A DNA stretch of 5,365 bases from Candidatus Bathyarchaeota archaeon (lineage in GTDB: Archaea; Thermoproteota; Bathyarchaeia; TCS64), in NCBI GenBank assembly GCA_030608725.1, contig JAUWDP010000099.1, forward strand, positions 1-5,365. The letters run 5' to 3'. The stretch's first letter is position 1. Each line of letters starts with the position of its first letter. Below the pieces are notes generated by a model that was not told the origin of the DNA, did not search any database, and saw nothing but the letters and a program-made list of their open reading frames with translations. Positions 1 through 5,365 of this stretch are shown piece after piece. Made by a program: the position numbers and the translations under genes.

Positions 1-842
1 GGCGGATTAATCAGACTCGGGGGAACTCCAGGGATAAACTCGAGGCTCTTGTCACTCTTCAGCGTGGGGACGCTGGCCAAGAGTTTCTGGGAATAGGGGT
101 GGGCGGGCTCCTTAAAGAAATCGTACGAGTCCGCGATCTCGACTATCTCCCCGGCATACATGACCGCGACACTGTCCGCTAGTTCGCTGCACACCGCGAT
201 GTCGTGGGTTATGTAAATGAAGCTGAGGTTCATCTCCTTCTTCATCTTCTTGAGAAGGTTCAAGATGTTGGCCTGAGTTATCACGTCCAAAGCAGAAGTG
301 GGCTCATCGAGAATGACCACCTTGGGGTTGGTGATCAATGCCATGGCTATAATGGTCCTTTGCTTCATCCCGCCGCTGAGCTCGAAGGAGTACCTTGAGA
401 TAAAGGAGACCGGTATCCCAAGAACCTTGAGCATGTCAACGGCTCTATCGAGGGCTGGCTTCCTCTCCATTTTCTCGTGAATCATGAGGGGCTCTGCAAC
501 CTGGAAGCCCACTTGGAGAACGGGGTTAAGGGAGTTTAGGGCTCCTTGGAAGACCATAGAGGCCTCCTTCCACCTGATATTCTCGCGATAGAGTCTCTCA
601 TCGATCTCCATGGTCTCCTTCCCGTCGATGTAGACCTTTCCATTGTATGTGTCGATATTCCTTGGGAGGAGCCTGATCAAAGCCTTGGCTAGGGAGCTCT
701 TGCCGCATCCACTCTCCCCCACCAAGGCCATGGTCTTACCTTTTAAGAGGTCAAAGGAGACGTCGTCCACAGCCCTAACTGCGCCCTTCCTTGTAGAGTA
801 GAATAGGTTCAAGTTTTGAACTTCGAGGATGTTCGCACTCAT
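1..842 (-). CDS. dppD: DppD/OppD-type ABC transporter ATP-binding protein (3' end missing)
   Basis: Cytoplasmic ATPase that powers the DppB/DppC channel; in this family it normally works as a heterodimer with a DppF-type partner. 280 complete codons are visible. Motifs in order: Walker A GESGCGKS (42-49), Q-loop FQG with Q99 followed by ALNSLNP, signature LSGGMKQR (155-162), Walker B VVILDEP (175-181), D-loop SALD (183-186) and H-loop ITHD with H213. All catalytic elements are intact. The oligopeptide-family C-terminal segment begins around 235 (EPAHPYSQKLL, then GVPPSLINP). The window stops just before the cysteine-containing stretch that usually follows, so roughly 40-60 residues are probably missing. 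The ATG at 842 lies one base after the dppC stop and is preceded by AAGGAGGT with 5-nt spacing, which fixes the start and suggests translational coupling. Substrate is not deducible from the ATPase. Family assignment is very secure; the 'Dpp' name denotes family, not proven dipeptide transport. Confidence 0.96.
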   Translation of the reverse strand, partial: MSANILEVQNLNLFYSTRKGAVRAVDDVSFDLLKGKTMALVGESGCGKSSLAKALIRLLPRNIDTYNGKVYIDGKETMEIDERLYRENIRWKEASMVFQGALNSLNPVLQVGFQVAEPLMIHEKMERKPALDRAVDMLKVLGIPVSFISRYSFELSGGMKQRTIIAMALITNPKVVILDEPTSALDVITQANILNLLKKMKKEMNLSFIYITHDIAVCSELADSVAVMYAGEIVEIADSYDFFKEPAHPYSQKLLASVPTLKSDKSLEFIPGVPPSLINP

Positions 843-843
843 C

Positions 844-2274
844 TTAGACCTCCTTGAGCTTGGGGTTGACTATTTTATCCAGAGCGAAGCCTAGGAAAGA
901 GAAGGCGAAAGCTGTAAGGACGAGCATCAAAGCGGGCTCCAGAATCCAGTAGTAGTATCCCTTATAGAGAGCTCCCTCGGTGAAGCTGTCGTTGATGACC
1001 TTCCCCCACGTGGGTAACCTGGGGTCCCCAAGGCCCAGGAAAGCGAGGGCCGCCTCAAGGAATACGTATCCTGGTACGGCCCCTATCAATCCGGGAACAA
1101 TGGGGGGGAGAATCTTCGGGATTATATAGAAAAAGACAATCCGTTTGGAGCTGGCACCATATGTCCTGGCTGCCTCAATATATGGATACTCCTTGATTTG
1201 CATCACTAGGGCCCGGGTGCTCTTGACGCCGGCCCCGAAGATACTCAATAGAATGACCACCACAAGGAGAGTCCAGATGTCTAACTTGTAGAAAGCAGCG
1301 ATCATGATGAGGATAGGCAGGAAGGGGATTATCATAGATATCTCCGTCAGCCTTTGGATTCCGGAGTCGATCCACCCCCCATAGTATCCGCTTACGGTCG
1401 CGAGGATGAGCTGGATTATGGATATGGTAAGGGAGGCCGTCAATCCGAACGCGAGGGCGATGGGAGTCCCCCAAAGGAGGGCGATGAGGAGGTCCCTTCT
1501 TAAATGGTCGGTACCGGCAATGCCATATATTTTACCGTATACGACGAGCTTCAGGTCTAAGTCGGAATCCTCGCCAAATAGAGTACCCTCTATGAGCAGC
1601 TTGTACGTCCCCTTCAGAACCTGAGCCGTCGAAGACTTGTTGAGGGTCTCGTCCTCCACTGCGAATAGGACCTGCTCGGTGAGGAGTGTAGCTTTGATGG
1701 GGTTACCGACGACTCTCGAGGCGTATAGTGATAGCTTGTTCAATACCTCTTGGTTCGTAGATAGGTACAGCTGGTCCTTATGGGTTCTTGGGATGTAATC
1801 CATCAACTTTATCTCTGTCGAGTTCCCGGGCTTGAGCCAGAATATCCTGAGCAGGGGGGCGCTCTCGTTGAACTTTGCGTTGAAAAAAATATTTATCTCA
1901 CTGGGGAAATCGTCGTAGTCGTAATCGAAGACCATCGAGAGCCTGAGGAGACTCAGGTCTGTCCCTATGATCGGGGTTATCCGCTTGGAGACTCCCTCTG
2001 CCTCCACCGCGGAGGAGTCGATCTTGATTGTGTCAGGGAGGTTCCCCATGAAATATTTCATCCAAGTTGGTTGAGCGTTTCGGGGGACCTCAAGCCAGAC
2101 GCCTTCCTCCCCTCGCCAAAGGGACACAGCTTGGTCATAAGGAATACTGTACACCGCGTAGATGGATACCACAACAAGGAGGAGTAAAAAGAGTATCCCA
2201 AAGACTCCCGATTTGTAGCTTAGGAGCTCCCTGAGAACGCCTTTTACGCCTGTTTCCTGTTTAGCTGTTTCCAT
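844..2274 (-). CDS. dppC: DppC/OppC-type ABC permease with a large extracytoplasmic insert
   Basis: Second channel subunit of the importer, in the cytoplasmic membrane. It has 476 residues against about 280-320 for ordinary DppC. TM1 is at about 24-44. The family landmark GTD...RD, which usually follows TM1 closely, appears only at 254-261, so about 200 residues (46-250) are inserted outside the membrane. The core then follows: TM segments at roughly 262-296, 312-328, 333-349, 384-412 and 445-466. The cytoplasmic EAA loop that docks on the ATPase runs from E367-A-A through G373 to P390. The C-terminal landmarks AFLGLGDPRLPTWG and NPKLKEV fit the family. The insert looks beta-rich and has three N-glycosylation sequons. 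The ATG at 2274 is 4 bases after the dppB stop and has GAGGTGA upstream. The last codons (AAG GAG GTC) double as the dppD ribosome binding site. Enlarged DppC proteins are, to my recollection, found in other archaeal systems; the role of the insert is unknown. Confidence 0.95.
   Translation of the reverse strand: METAKQETGVKGVLRELLSYKSGVFGILFLLLLVVVSIYAVYSIPYDQAVSLWRGEEGVWLEVPRNAQPTWMKYFMGNLPDTIKIDSSAVEAEGVSKRITPIIGTDLSLLRLSMVFDYDYDDFPSEINIFFNAKFNESAPLLRIFWLKPGNSTEIKLMDYIPRTHKDQLYLSTNQEVLNKLSLYASRVVGNPIKATLLTEQVLFAVEDETLNKSSTAQVLKGTYKLLIEGTLFGEDSDLDLKLVVYGKIYGIAGTDHLRRDLLIALLWGTPIALAFGLTASLTISIIQLILATVSGYYGGWIDSGIQRLTEISMIIPFLPILIMIAAFYKLDIWTLLVVVILLSIFGAGVKSTRALVMQIKEYPYIEAARTYGASSKRIVFFYIIPKILPPIVPGLIGAVPGYVFLEAALAFLGLGDPRLPTWGKVINDSFTEGALYKGYYYWILEPALMLVLTAFAFSFLGFALDKIVNPKLKEV
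848..855 (-). promoter_or_regulatory. Ribosome binding site of dppD, inside the 3' end of dppC
   Basis: AAGGAGGT on the minus strand, 5 nt before the dppD ATG. It lies in the last sense codons of dppC (AAG GAG GTC, encoding K-E-V), so the DppC C-terminus is partly dictated by the signal. Confidence 0.88.
1525..2139 (-). other. Extracytoplasmic insert domain of DppC (residues about 46-250)
   Basis: Region between TM1 and the GTD...RD landmark. It is hydrophilic with alternating hydrophobic/polar stretches (for example RLSMVFDY, EINIFFNAKF, LLRIFWLKPG, TYKLLIEG, LKLVVYGKIYG) that suggest beta strands around a helical middle (about 174-190). Sequons are N136-E-S, N151-S-T and N212-K-S. An acidic/aromatic run DYDYDD lies at 117-122. 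There is no cysteine and no second hydrophobic segment, so it should fold outside the cell facing the binding protein. Its position recalls the periplasmic loop of MalF, but that is an analogy of place, not evidence of homology. Confidence 0.75.
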
Positions 2275-2278
2275 ATTG

Positions 2279-2285
2279 TCACCTC
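2279..2285 (-). promoter_or_regulatory. Ribosome binding site of dppC, overlapping the dppB stop
   Basis: GAGGTGA on the minus strand, a seven-base match to the archaeal anti-SD, with CAAT between it and the ATG. Its final TGA is the dppB stop codon, so a terminating ribosome covers the dppC start signal; this fits translational coupling. Confidence 0.85.
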
Positions 2286-3361
2286 GTAAACTGAGCTTTT
2301 ATTCTGGGATCGACTAGCCCATAAAGTATGTCCAAGAGGAGGACGGTGATCGCCAGGAGATACGCGTAGATGATCGTGATGCCGATGAGGACGGGCGAAT
2401 CGAACATGCTTATCGCCGTCCTGGTGAGGAGGCCGAGACCCCGCCAGTTGAATACCGACTCGGTTATTATTGCTCCGTTCCAGGAGTTTATCAGGTTCAG
2501 TGCTAGAGTGGTCAGAATAGGAGGAAGCGCGGGCCTGAGGATGTAGTTTCTCTCGAGCTGCCTAGGTGGGACCCCCTTCGCACGTGCGGCCTCCACATAG
2601 TCTTCAGTTGAGAAGATGAGGAAGAAAGTCCTGTTGGCATAGCAACCCAGAAAGAATGCGGAGATGACCCATGAGGATATCGGAAGGATCATGTGTTTGG
2701 CCATGTCCAGCAGCCTCGGGATGGTCTCCTTCGGGGTTGGCACGCCGAGTATCCCCCCGTAGGGTAGTATGTGAAGATACGATGCGAATATCAATATCAG
2801 GAATATCCCGTAGAACCATCCGGGAATCGCTGATGTGGGCGAGAGGGATATGAACAGCTTATCGATCCAGCTGCCATAGTGTCTTGACAGGTAAAGACCG
2901 ATCGCTAGGGTTAGAAAAAAGTTGATGAGAGTCGCTGTCGTAAATAATATGACCGTCTGGGGAAGCCGTTCCAATATGATGTTCCTGACGAAGCGCGATC
3001 CAGAGTCACTGGTCAGGAACTGGGCGCTCCCTAAGTCGAGAGTCAGGGCGTTCCTAAGGTATATTATACTTCTTAAGATAAAAGGGGTATCTAGGCCACG
3101 GCGTTTTATCTCCTGCTCAAACCTCTGCTCGATGATAGGTCGGAGCTCCTCAGATGTGAATCCCTCGTAATCGGGGTTGTTCCGGTACTCCATGCTAATT
3201 TGGATTTGCAGTTCTCCTCTGATTATTGTGTCCACGTGACCCCCCATGTTTGCGACGAGGATGGTGAGATATGTGGCAATGACGACGATTATGAACATTA
3301 AGAGCGTCCTTCTCGCAACGTATTTTAAAAACCCCTTGAAAGTCAAGTAGTTGCCACTCAT
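2279..3361 (-). CDS. dppB: DppB/OppB-type ABC permease
   Basis: First channel subunit of the importer, in the cytoplasmic membrane. It has 360 residues, somewhat longer than the usual 305-340. TM segments are at roughly 18-38, 133-158, 181-199, 223-245, 283-303 and 326-348. The EAA loop runs from E257-A-A-R-A-K-G263 to LRPALPPI (about 275-282). Family landmarks are LDLGSA (108-113), FNWRGLG (304-310) and the C-terminal DILYGLVDPRIK (344-355). The loop between TM1 and TM2 (about 40-130) is extended by a charged, helix-like stretch (about 70-90, EELRPIIEQRFEQEIKRRG). The ATG at 3361 has GAGGAGGT just upstream; the next in-frame Met (22) lies inside TM1, so this start is sound. It is the first gene after the 85-bp gap following the binding-protein gene and is tightly coupled to dppC. 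It may be expressed by readthrough from that gene, from its own promoter, or both. Confidence 0.96.
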   Translation of the reverse strand: MSGNYLTFKGFLKYVARRTLLMFIIVVIATYLTILVANMGGHVDTIIRGELQIQISMEYRNNPDYEGFTSEELRPIIEQRFEQEIKRRGLDTPFILRSIIYLRNALTLDLGSAQFLTSDSGSRFVRNIILERLPQTVILFTTATLINFFLTLAIGLYLSRHYGSWIDKLFISLSPTSAIPGWFYGIFLILIFASYLHILPYGGILGVPTPKETIPRLLDMAKHMILPISSWVISAFFLGCYANRTFFLIFSTEDYVEAARAKGVPPRQLERNYILRPALPPILTTLALNLINSWNGAIITESVFNWRGLGLLTRTAISMFDSPVLIGITIIYAYLLAITVLLLDILYGLVDPRIKAQFTR

Positions 3362-3364
3362 ACA

Positions 3365-3372
3365 ACCTCCTC
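3365..3372 (-). promoter_or_regulatory. Ribosome binding site of dppB
   Basis: GAGGAGGT on the minus strand, 3 nt before the ATG measured from the last T (7 nt from the first GAGG). It is a strong anti-SD match that supports the 3361 start. It can only act in a transcript that begins upstream of it. Confidence 0.8.
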
Positions 3373-3381
3373 ATTGTTTTT

Positions 3382-3396
3382 AATATAAAGATTCCT
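3382..3396 (-). promoter_or_regulatory. Possible TATA box with BRE-like purine stretch upstream of dppB
   Basis: The minus strand reads AGGAAT C TTTATATT. TTTATATT (3389-3382) matches the archaeal TATA consensus, and AGGAAT lies where a BRE would be. Its centre is only about 25 nt from the dppB ATG, so the predicted transcription start falls at or next to the start codon. The gap is AT-rich, so a chance match is possible. Confidence 0.5.
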
Positions 3397-3413
3397 TAGC
3401 GAGCGCGATTGTG

Positions 3414-3440
3414 TAATAAATAGAAAAAAAGGGAAAGATT
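3414..3440 (-). terminator. T-run archaeal terminator after the binding-protein gene
   Basis: On the minus strand the bases after the TAG stop read TTTCCCTTTTTTTCTATTTATT, with seven consecutive T at 3430-3424 starting 16 nt past the stop. No hairpin precedes it, which fits hairpin-independent T-tract termination known in archaea. Partial termination here would leave more binding-protein transcript than permease transcript. This is inferred from sequence only. Confidence 0.6.
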
Positions 3441-3446
3441 TGTAGT

Positions 3447-5365
3447 CTACTTCTTCGTCATGAAGGCGTAGGCTGCTATAAGTATGGCTATTATGGCTGC
3501 ACCAATAGCGGCGTACGTGGTCGTCTGAAGTGAGCTAATCTTATCGGCTAGGCCAGACACGTCAGTAGGGATATCGATTGCGTCGATGGCGTCCTGAATA
3601 TCGGTAATACTGTCCTGTATCTCGGCTGTGGTGCCCTGGGTGTCTTCTAGTGTTGACTCAAGCTCTGCAATATCGGCCGCGAACTCGGCCTCCGTTGTCG
3701 CCAATATAGTTTGGAAATAGCTAACCAGCGGTATCACTATGAAAGGCGTCTCGGCCGTCCCGGGCATTGCGACGTCCTTGCTCAGGGCGATGGTGACGAG
3801 GTTATAAGATCCCGTTGAAAGCCCCTCTGTCTGGGCGCCTTCCAGCTCTATAGTCCACTGCCCCTCGGTGGCCGTCGCTTCGGCTTCACCAACGGTCTTG
3901 AGTTCACCGAGGGAGTCTACTACCAGGTATTTTACGAAGTCGATCCTGTCGTTAGAATATGGTGACCCTTCGAATGAAAGGTCGAGTGTAAAAGTGGCAT
4001 CAAGCCCTGGTATTACGAAGTCTGGAACAGTGGCGTCCGACTCGGGGATCGGTGGTGAGGAGAGCCAATCCCATCTATCGGCTTTGTAGGGATAGTCTCT
4101 GAAGGCTTTCACAACGGCGGTATGAGCCACGTAGTCCGCCTGGTCAAGGTAGTAGGCGCCGTAGGAGACATAGAAGTGATTCTTTTCCTCGTACCAATCT
4201 TTTAGGTTCTGGTATCTTGCGGTGGCTTCTTCTGGTGTCACGAGATCTTCGTAATCGTTAAAGGGTACATATCCGGTAGCAATGGCATCATCAAGGACAT
4301 CTGACAGGATCGATAAGCTTGGGCCTCCTATCATGTTCATCCACTCGATTTCAAGTGTGTCAGCTTTTTGGGCCGAGTATGCCAGCAGCCCTTCTTCGTC
4401 TGCCTTGGCGCCAATGGCTGCCACATGCCAGGGCTGAATAGGGGTTTGGTAGCCGCTTATAGCGGACCGGTCGAAAGCGGCTCGCACTACCATGAATTCT
4501 GCCTCGTTGAAAGTAAAGTCATTGTAGTACTCGATCACTAGTGGGGATTCACTGATCACTTTCATACCCTTGAAGGATCCTTTCCACGTACCAAAGCCGG
4601 CCACCGTGCTCGCGTCATATAGATCGCTGTCGAGGTCGGCCTGCTCGAAGTCGAGGGGCCAGTTTACAAGCCAGTCAGCCAGGGTCATTACGGAACCATC
4701 GTGATATTTTTCGTTCCCTATAACGTCGCCATAGTTCACTACTACTTTACAGACTGCAGTGGTATCAGCTGGTGCAAAGATGAGCTGGTCGTTAGTTGAA
4801 TCCCAGTCATACCAGGCATCAGCGGGGACTTCAATGGAGTCAACGAAGGTTAAGTCAAGCCAGTCACTCGATTCTGTAACCGGTGTACCTGCCAACACTT
4901 CCATGTCTACATCAACGAAGCGAACCGGCATCGGGAGCCCCGTGTATGGGTTCCTGATTTCTGGTGAATCGGTCGTTGGACGCATGACGATCATGTCATA
5001 GGCCCAGTTGGTACCAGCCTCTACGTTCCATGGCTCAGTAAAGACTTCTCTCGAACCTGCCTTTAGGCTTCCTCCCACTTCGTCTTTGAATCTTAAGGTC
5101 CTGTAGCTGATCAGGCTGTTGTAGCCAGCTGAAAGGTCAGCAGCGATTGCAACGTCGGTCGACTTCAGATAGGGAGAGATCTGGTCTAATACCCACACAC
5201 CTACAGAGTCTTCAAGAGCCCATGCAGCACACTTACGCATAAGCTCCATCCTCTCCTCCCATGTGGACCAATCCCCTCTATCCAATTTGGCTGCGGCCTC
5301 ATAGAAAAGTGGATTTGAAGTTGAGCCATAAGCTTGCCATAGCGGACCCGGCAGGCCCATGTCGG
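3447..5365 (-). CDS. Family-5 (SBP_bac_5) extracellular solute-binding protein, membrane-anchored; 5' end missing
   Basis: Captures the substrate outside the cell and delivers it to DppB/DppC. 638 residues are visible and the frame stays open through the right edge; numbering here starts at the Met at 5360, which is internal. Residues 30-70 (WEERMELMRKC, EDSVGVWVLDQ) resemble the C-terminal helix/strand of an SBP_5 domain. Residues 110-145 (WNVEAGTNW, NPYTGLPMPVRF) and 219-231 (KYHDGSVMTLADW at about 218-230) resemble its N-terminal features, and 381-424 (ARYQNLKDWYEEKNHF, VSYGAYYLDQADY, FRDYPY) resembles the end again. A beta-sandwich-like domain follows (443-545), then a coiled coil (553-611), one TM helix (614-632) and a basic tail TKK. 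Archaeal di/oligopeptide-class binding proteins are known to use an N-terminal Sec signal with a C-terminal TM anchor. Such proteins are often 800-1000 residues, so a few hundred residues including the signal are missing. Substrate could be peptides or oligosaccharides. No N-glycosylation sequon is present in the visible part. Confidence 0.93.
   Translation of the reverse strand, partial: DMGLPGPLWQAYGSTSNPLFYEAAAKLDRGDWSTWEERMELMRKCAAWALEDSVGVWVLDQISPYLKSTDVAIAADLSAGYNSLISYRTLRFKDEVGGSLKAGSREVFTEPWNVEAGTNWAYDMIVMRPTTDSPEIRNPYTGLPMPVRFVDVDMEVLAGTPVTESSDWLDLTFVDSIEVPADAWYDWDSTNDQLIFAPADTTAVCKVVVNYGDVIGNEKYHDGSVMTLADWLVNWPLDFEQADLDSDLYDASTVAGFGTWKGSFKGMKVISESPLVIEYYNDFTFNEAEFMVVRAAFDRSAISGYQTPIQPWHVAAIGAKADEEGLLAYSAQKADTLEIEWMNMIGGPSLSILSDVLDDAIATGYVPFNDYEDLVTPEEATARYQNLKDWYEEKNHFYVSYGAYYLDQADYVAHTAVVKAFRDYPYKADRWDWLSSPPIPESDATVPDFVIPGLDATFTLDLSFEGSPYSNDRIDFVKYLVVDSLGELKTVGEAEATATEGQWTIELEGAQTEGLSTGSYNLVTIALSKDVAMPGTAETPFIVIPLVSYFQTILATTEAEFAADIAELESTLEDTQGTTAEIQDSITDIQDAIDAIDIPTDVSGLADKISSLQTTTYAAIGAAIIAILIAAYAFMTKK
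3465..3521 (-). other. C-terminal transmembrane anchor of the binding protein
   Basis: Residues 614-632 (starting at TTYAAIGAAIIAILIAAYAF) form one uninterrupted hydrophobic helix followed by MTKK. The basic end predicts an outside-to-inside orientation, leaving the whole binding protein on the outer face. This replaces the N-terminal lipid anchor used by most bacterial homologues. Confidence 0.9.
3528..3710 (-). other. Coiled-coil stalk of the binding protein
   Basis: Residues about 551-611. Hydrophobic or threonine residues fall at exact heptad a/d spacing: I564, L567, L571, T574, T578, I581, I585, I588, I592, I595. After a break at P598 a second short run is V601, L604, I608, L611. The stretch is acidic and glutamine/threonine-rich. 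It separates the globular domains from the membrane anchor and could mediate self-association. Confidence 0.8.
3726..4034 (-). other. Beta-sandwich-like domain of the binding protein
   Basis: Residues about 443-545, between the SBP_5 region and the stalk. The strand pattern (ATFTLDLSF, DRIDFVKYLVVDS, ELKTVGEAEA, QWTIELEG, GSYNLVTIALS, ETPFIVIP) fits an immunoglobulin- or FN3-like fold. A similar C-terminal module is, from memory, common in archaeal Opp-type binding proteins. It probably acts as a spacer; binding activity is not evident. Confidence 0.65.

Noticed and set aside
204..480. Two plus-strand frames opposite dppD
   Set aside because: Antisense to the signature, Walker B and H-loop coding region of the ATPase; no independent support.
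1175..1474. 99-codon minus-strand frame within dppC
   Set aside because: Out-of-frame overlap with the conserved permease core; no family resemblance.
1957..1968. Second GTD (residues 104-106 of DppC) resembling the GTD at 254-256, as a sign of internal duplication
   Set aside because: Only about five matches over eleven residues and no similarity at the DNA level; too short to support duplication.
1780..2187. 135-codon plus-strand open frame opposite the DppC insert
   Set aside because: Lies entirely antisense to a well-supported gene, has no recognisable domain or start signal, and its composition is that expected of a shadow frame.
2671..3170. Plus-strand frames opposite dppB
   Set aside because: Antisense shadows of the permease; no domain, start signal or promoter.
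3321..3331. TATA-like TTTTTAAAATA on the minus strand inside the start of dppB
   Set aside because: Within coding sequence about 30 nt after the ATG, with no suitable downstream start; explained by Phe-Leu-Lys-Tyr codons.
3399..3410. GC-rich GCGAGCGCG patch in the gap as a hairpin or operator
   Set aside because: It does not form a perfect or extended inverted repeat and has no second copy.
3868..5001. Plus-strand frames opposite the binding-protein gene
   Set aside because: Low-complexity Ser/Thr-rich translations that mirror the acidic binding protein; no support.
5358..5360. ATG at 5360 as the true start of the binding protein
   Set aside because: The reading frame is open to the window edge, no signal peptide follows, and the first residues already lie inside an SBP_5-like region.

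Overview
The window looks archaeal. Arginine codons are mostly AGG/AGA, Shine-Dalgarno motifs are strong (GAGGTGA, GGAGGT), a TATA-like box and a T-run terminator sit in the only intergenic gap, and the substrate-binding protein ends in a transmembrane anchor instead of carrying a bacterial lipobox-only attachment. The Opp/Dpp-type system resembles those of Thermococci, Thermoproteota and related lineages. I cannot place it more precisely, and thermophily is only a guess.

Layout: every gene is on the minus strand, so transcription runs from high to low coordinates. (1) 3447-5365 is the 3' two-thirds or so of a large family-5 solute-binding protein gene, cut off at the right edge. (2) 3362-3446 is an 85-bp gap with a T-run terminator, a TATA-like box and a ribosome binding site. 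(3) 2279-3361 is the DppB-type permease. (4) 844-2274 is the DppC-type permease, with an unusually large extracytoplasmic insert. (5) 1-842 is the DppD-type ATPase, which runs off the left edge just before its usual C-terminal segment. The permease and ATPase genes are 4 bp and 1 bp apart, and each ribosome binding site lies inside the end of the preceding gene. A second ATPase (DppF type) is expected beyond the left edge but is not visible.

Together these encode one importer. The membrane-anchored binding protein captures a solute outside the cell, DppB and DppC form the channel, and DppD (with an unseen partner) hydrolyses ATP. The substrate cannot be read from the sequence. Archaeal members of this family carry di/oligopeptides or oligosaccharides such as cellobiose.

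There is no RNA gene, CRISPR array, insertion sequence or obvious repeat. I do not see a wholly new system. The points most worth a second look are the DppC ectodomain with clustered glycosylation sequons, the regular coiled-coil stalk on the binding protein, the apparent SBP_5 tail-then-head order within the binding protein, and the terminator plus TATA arrangement before dppB.
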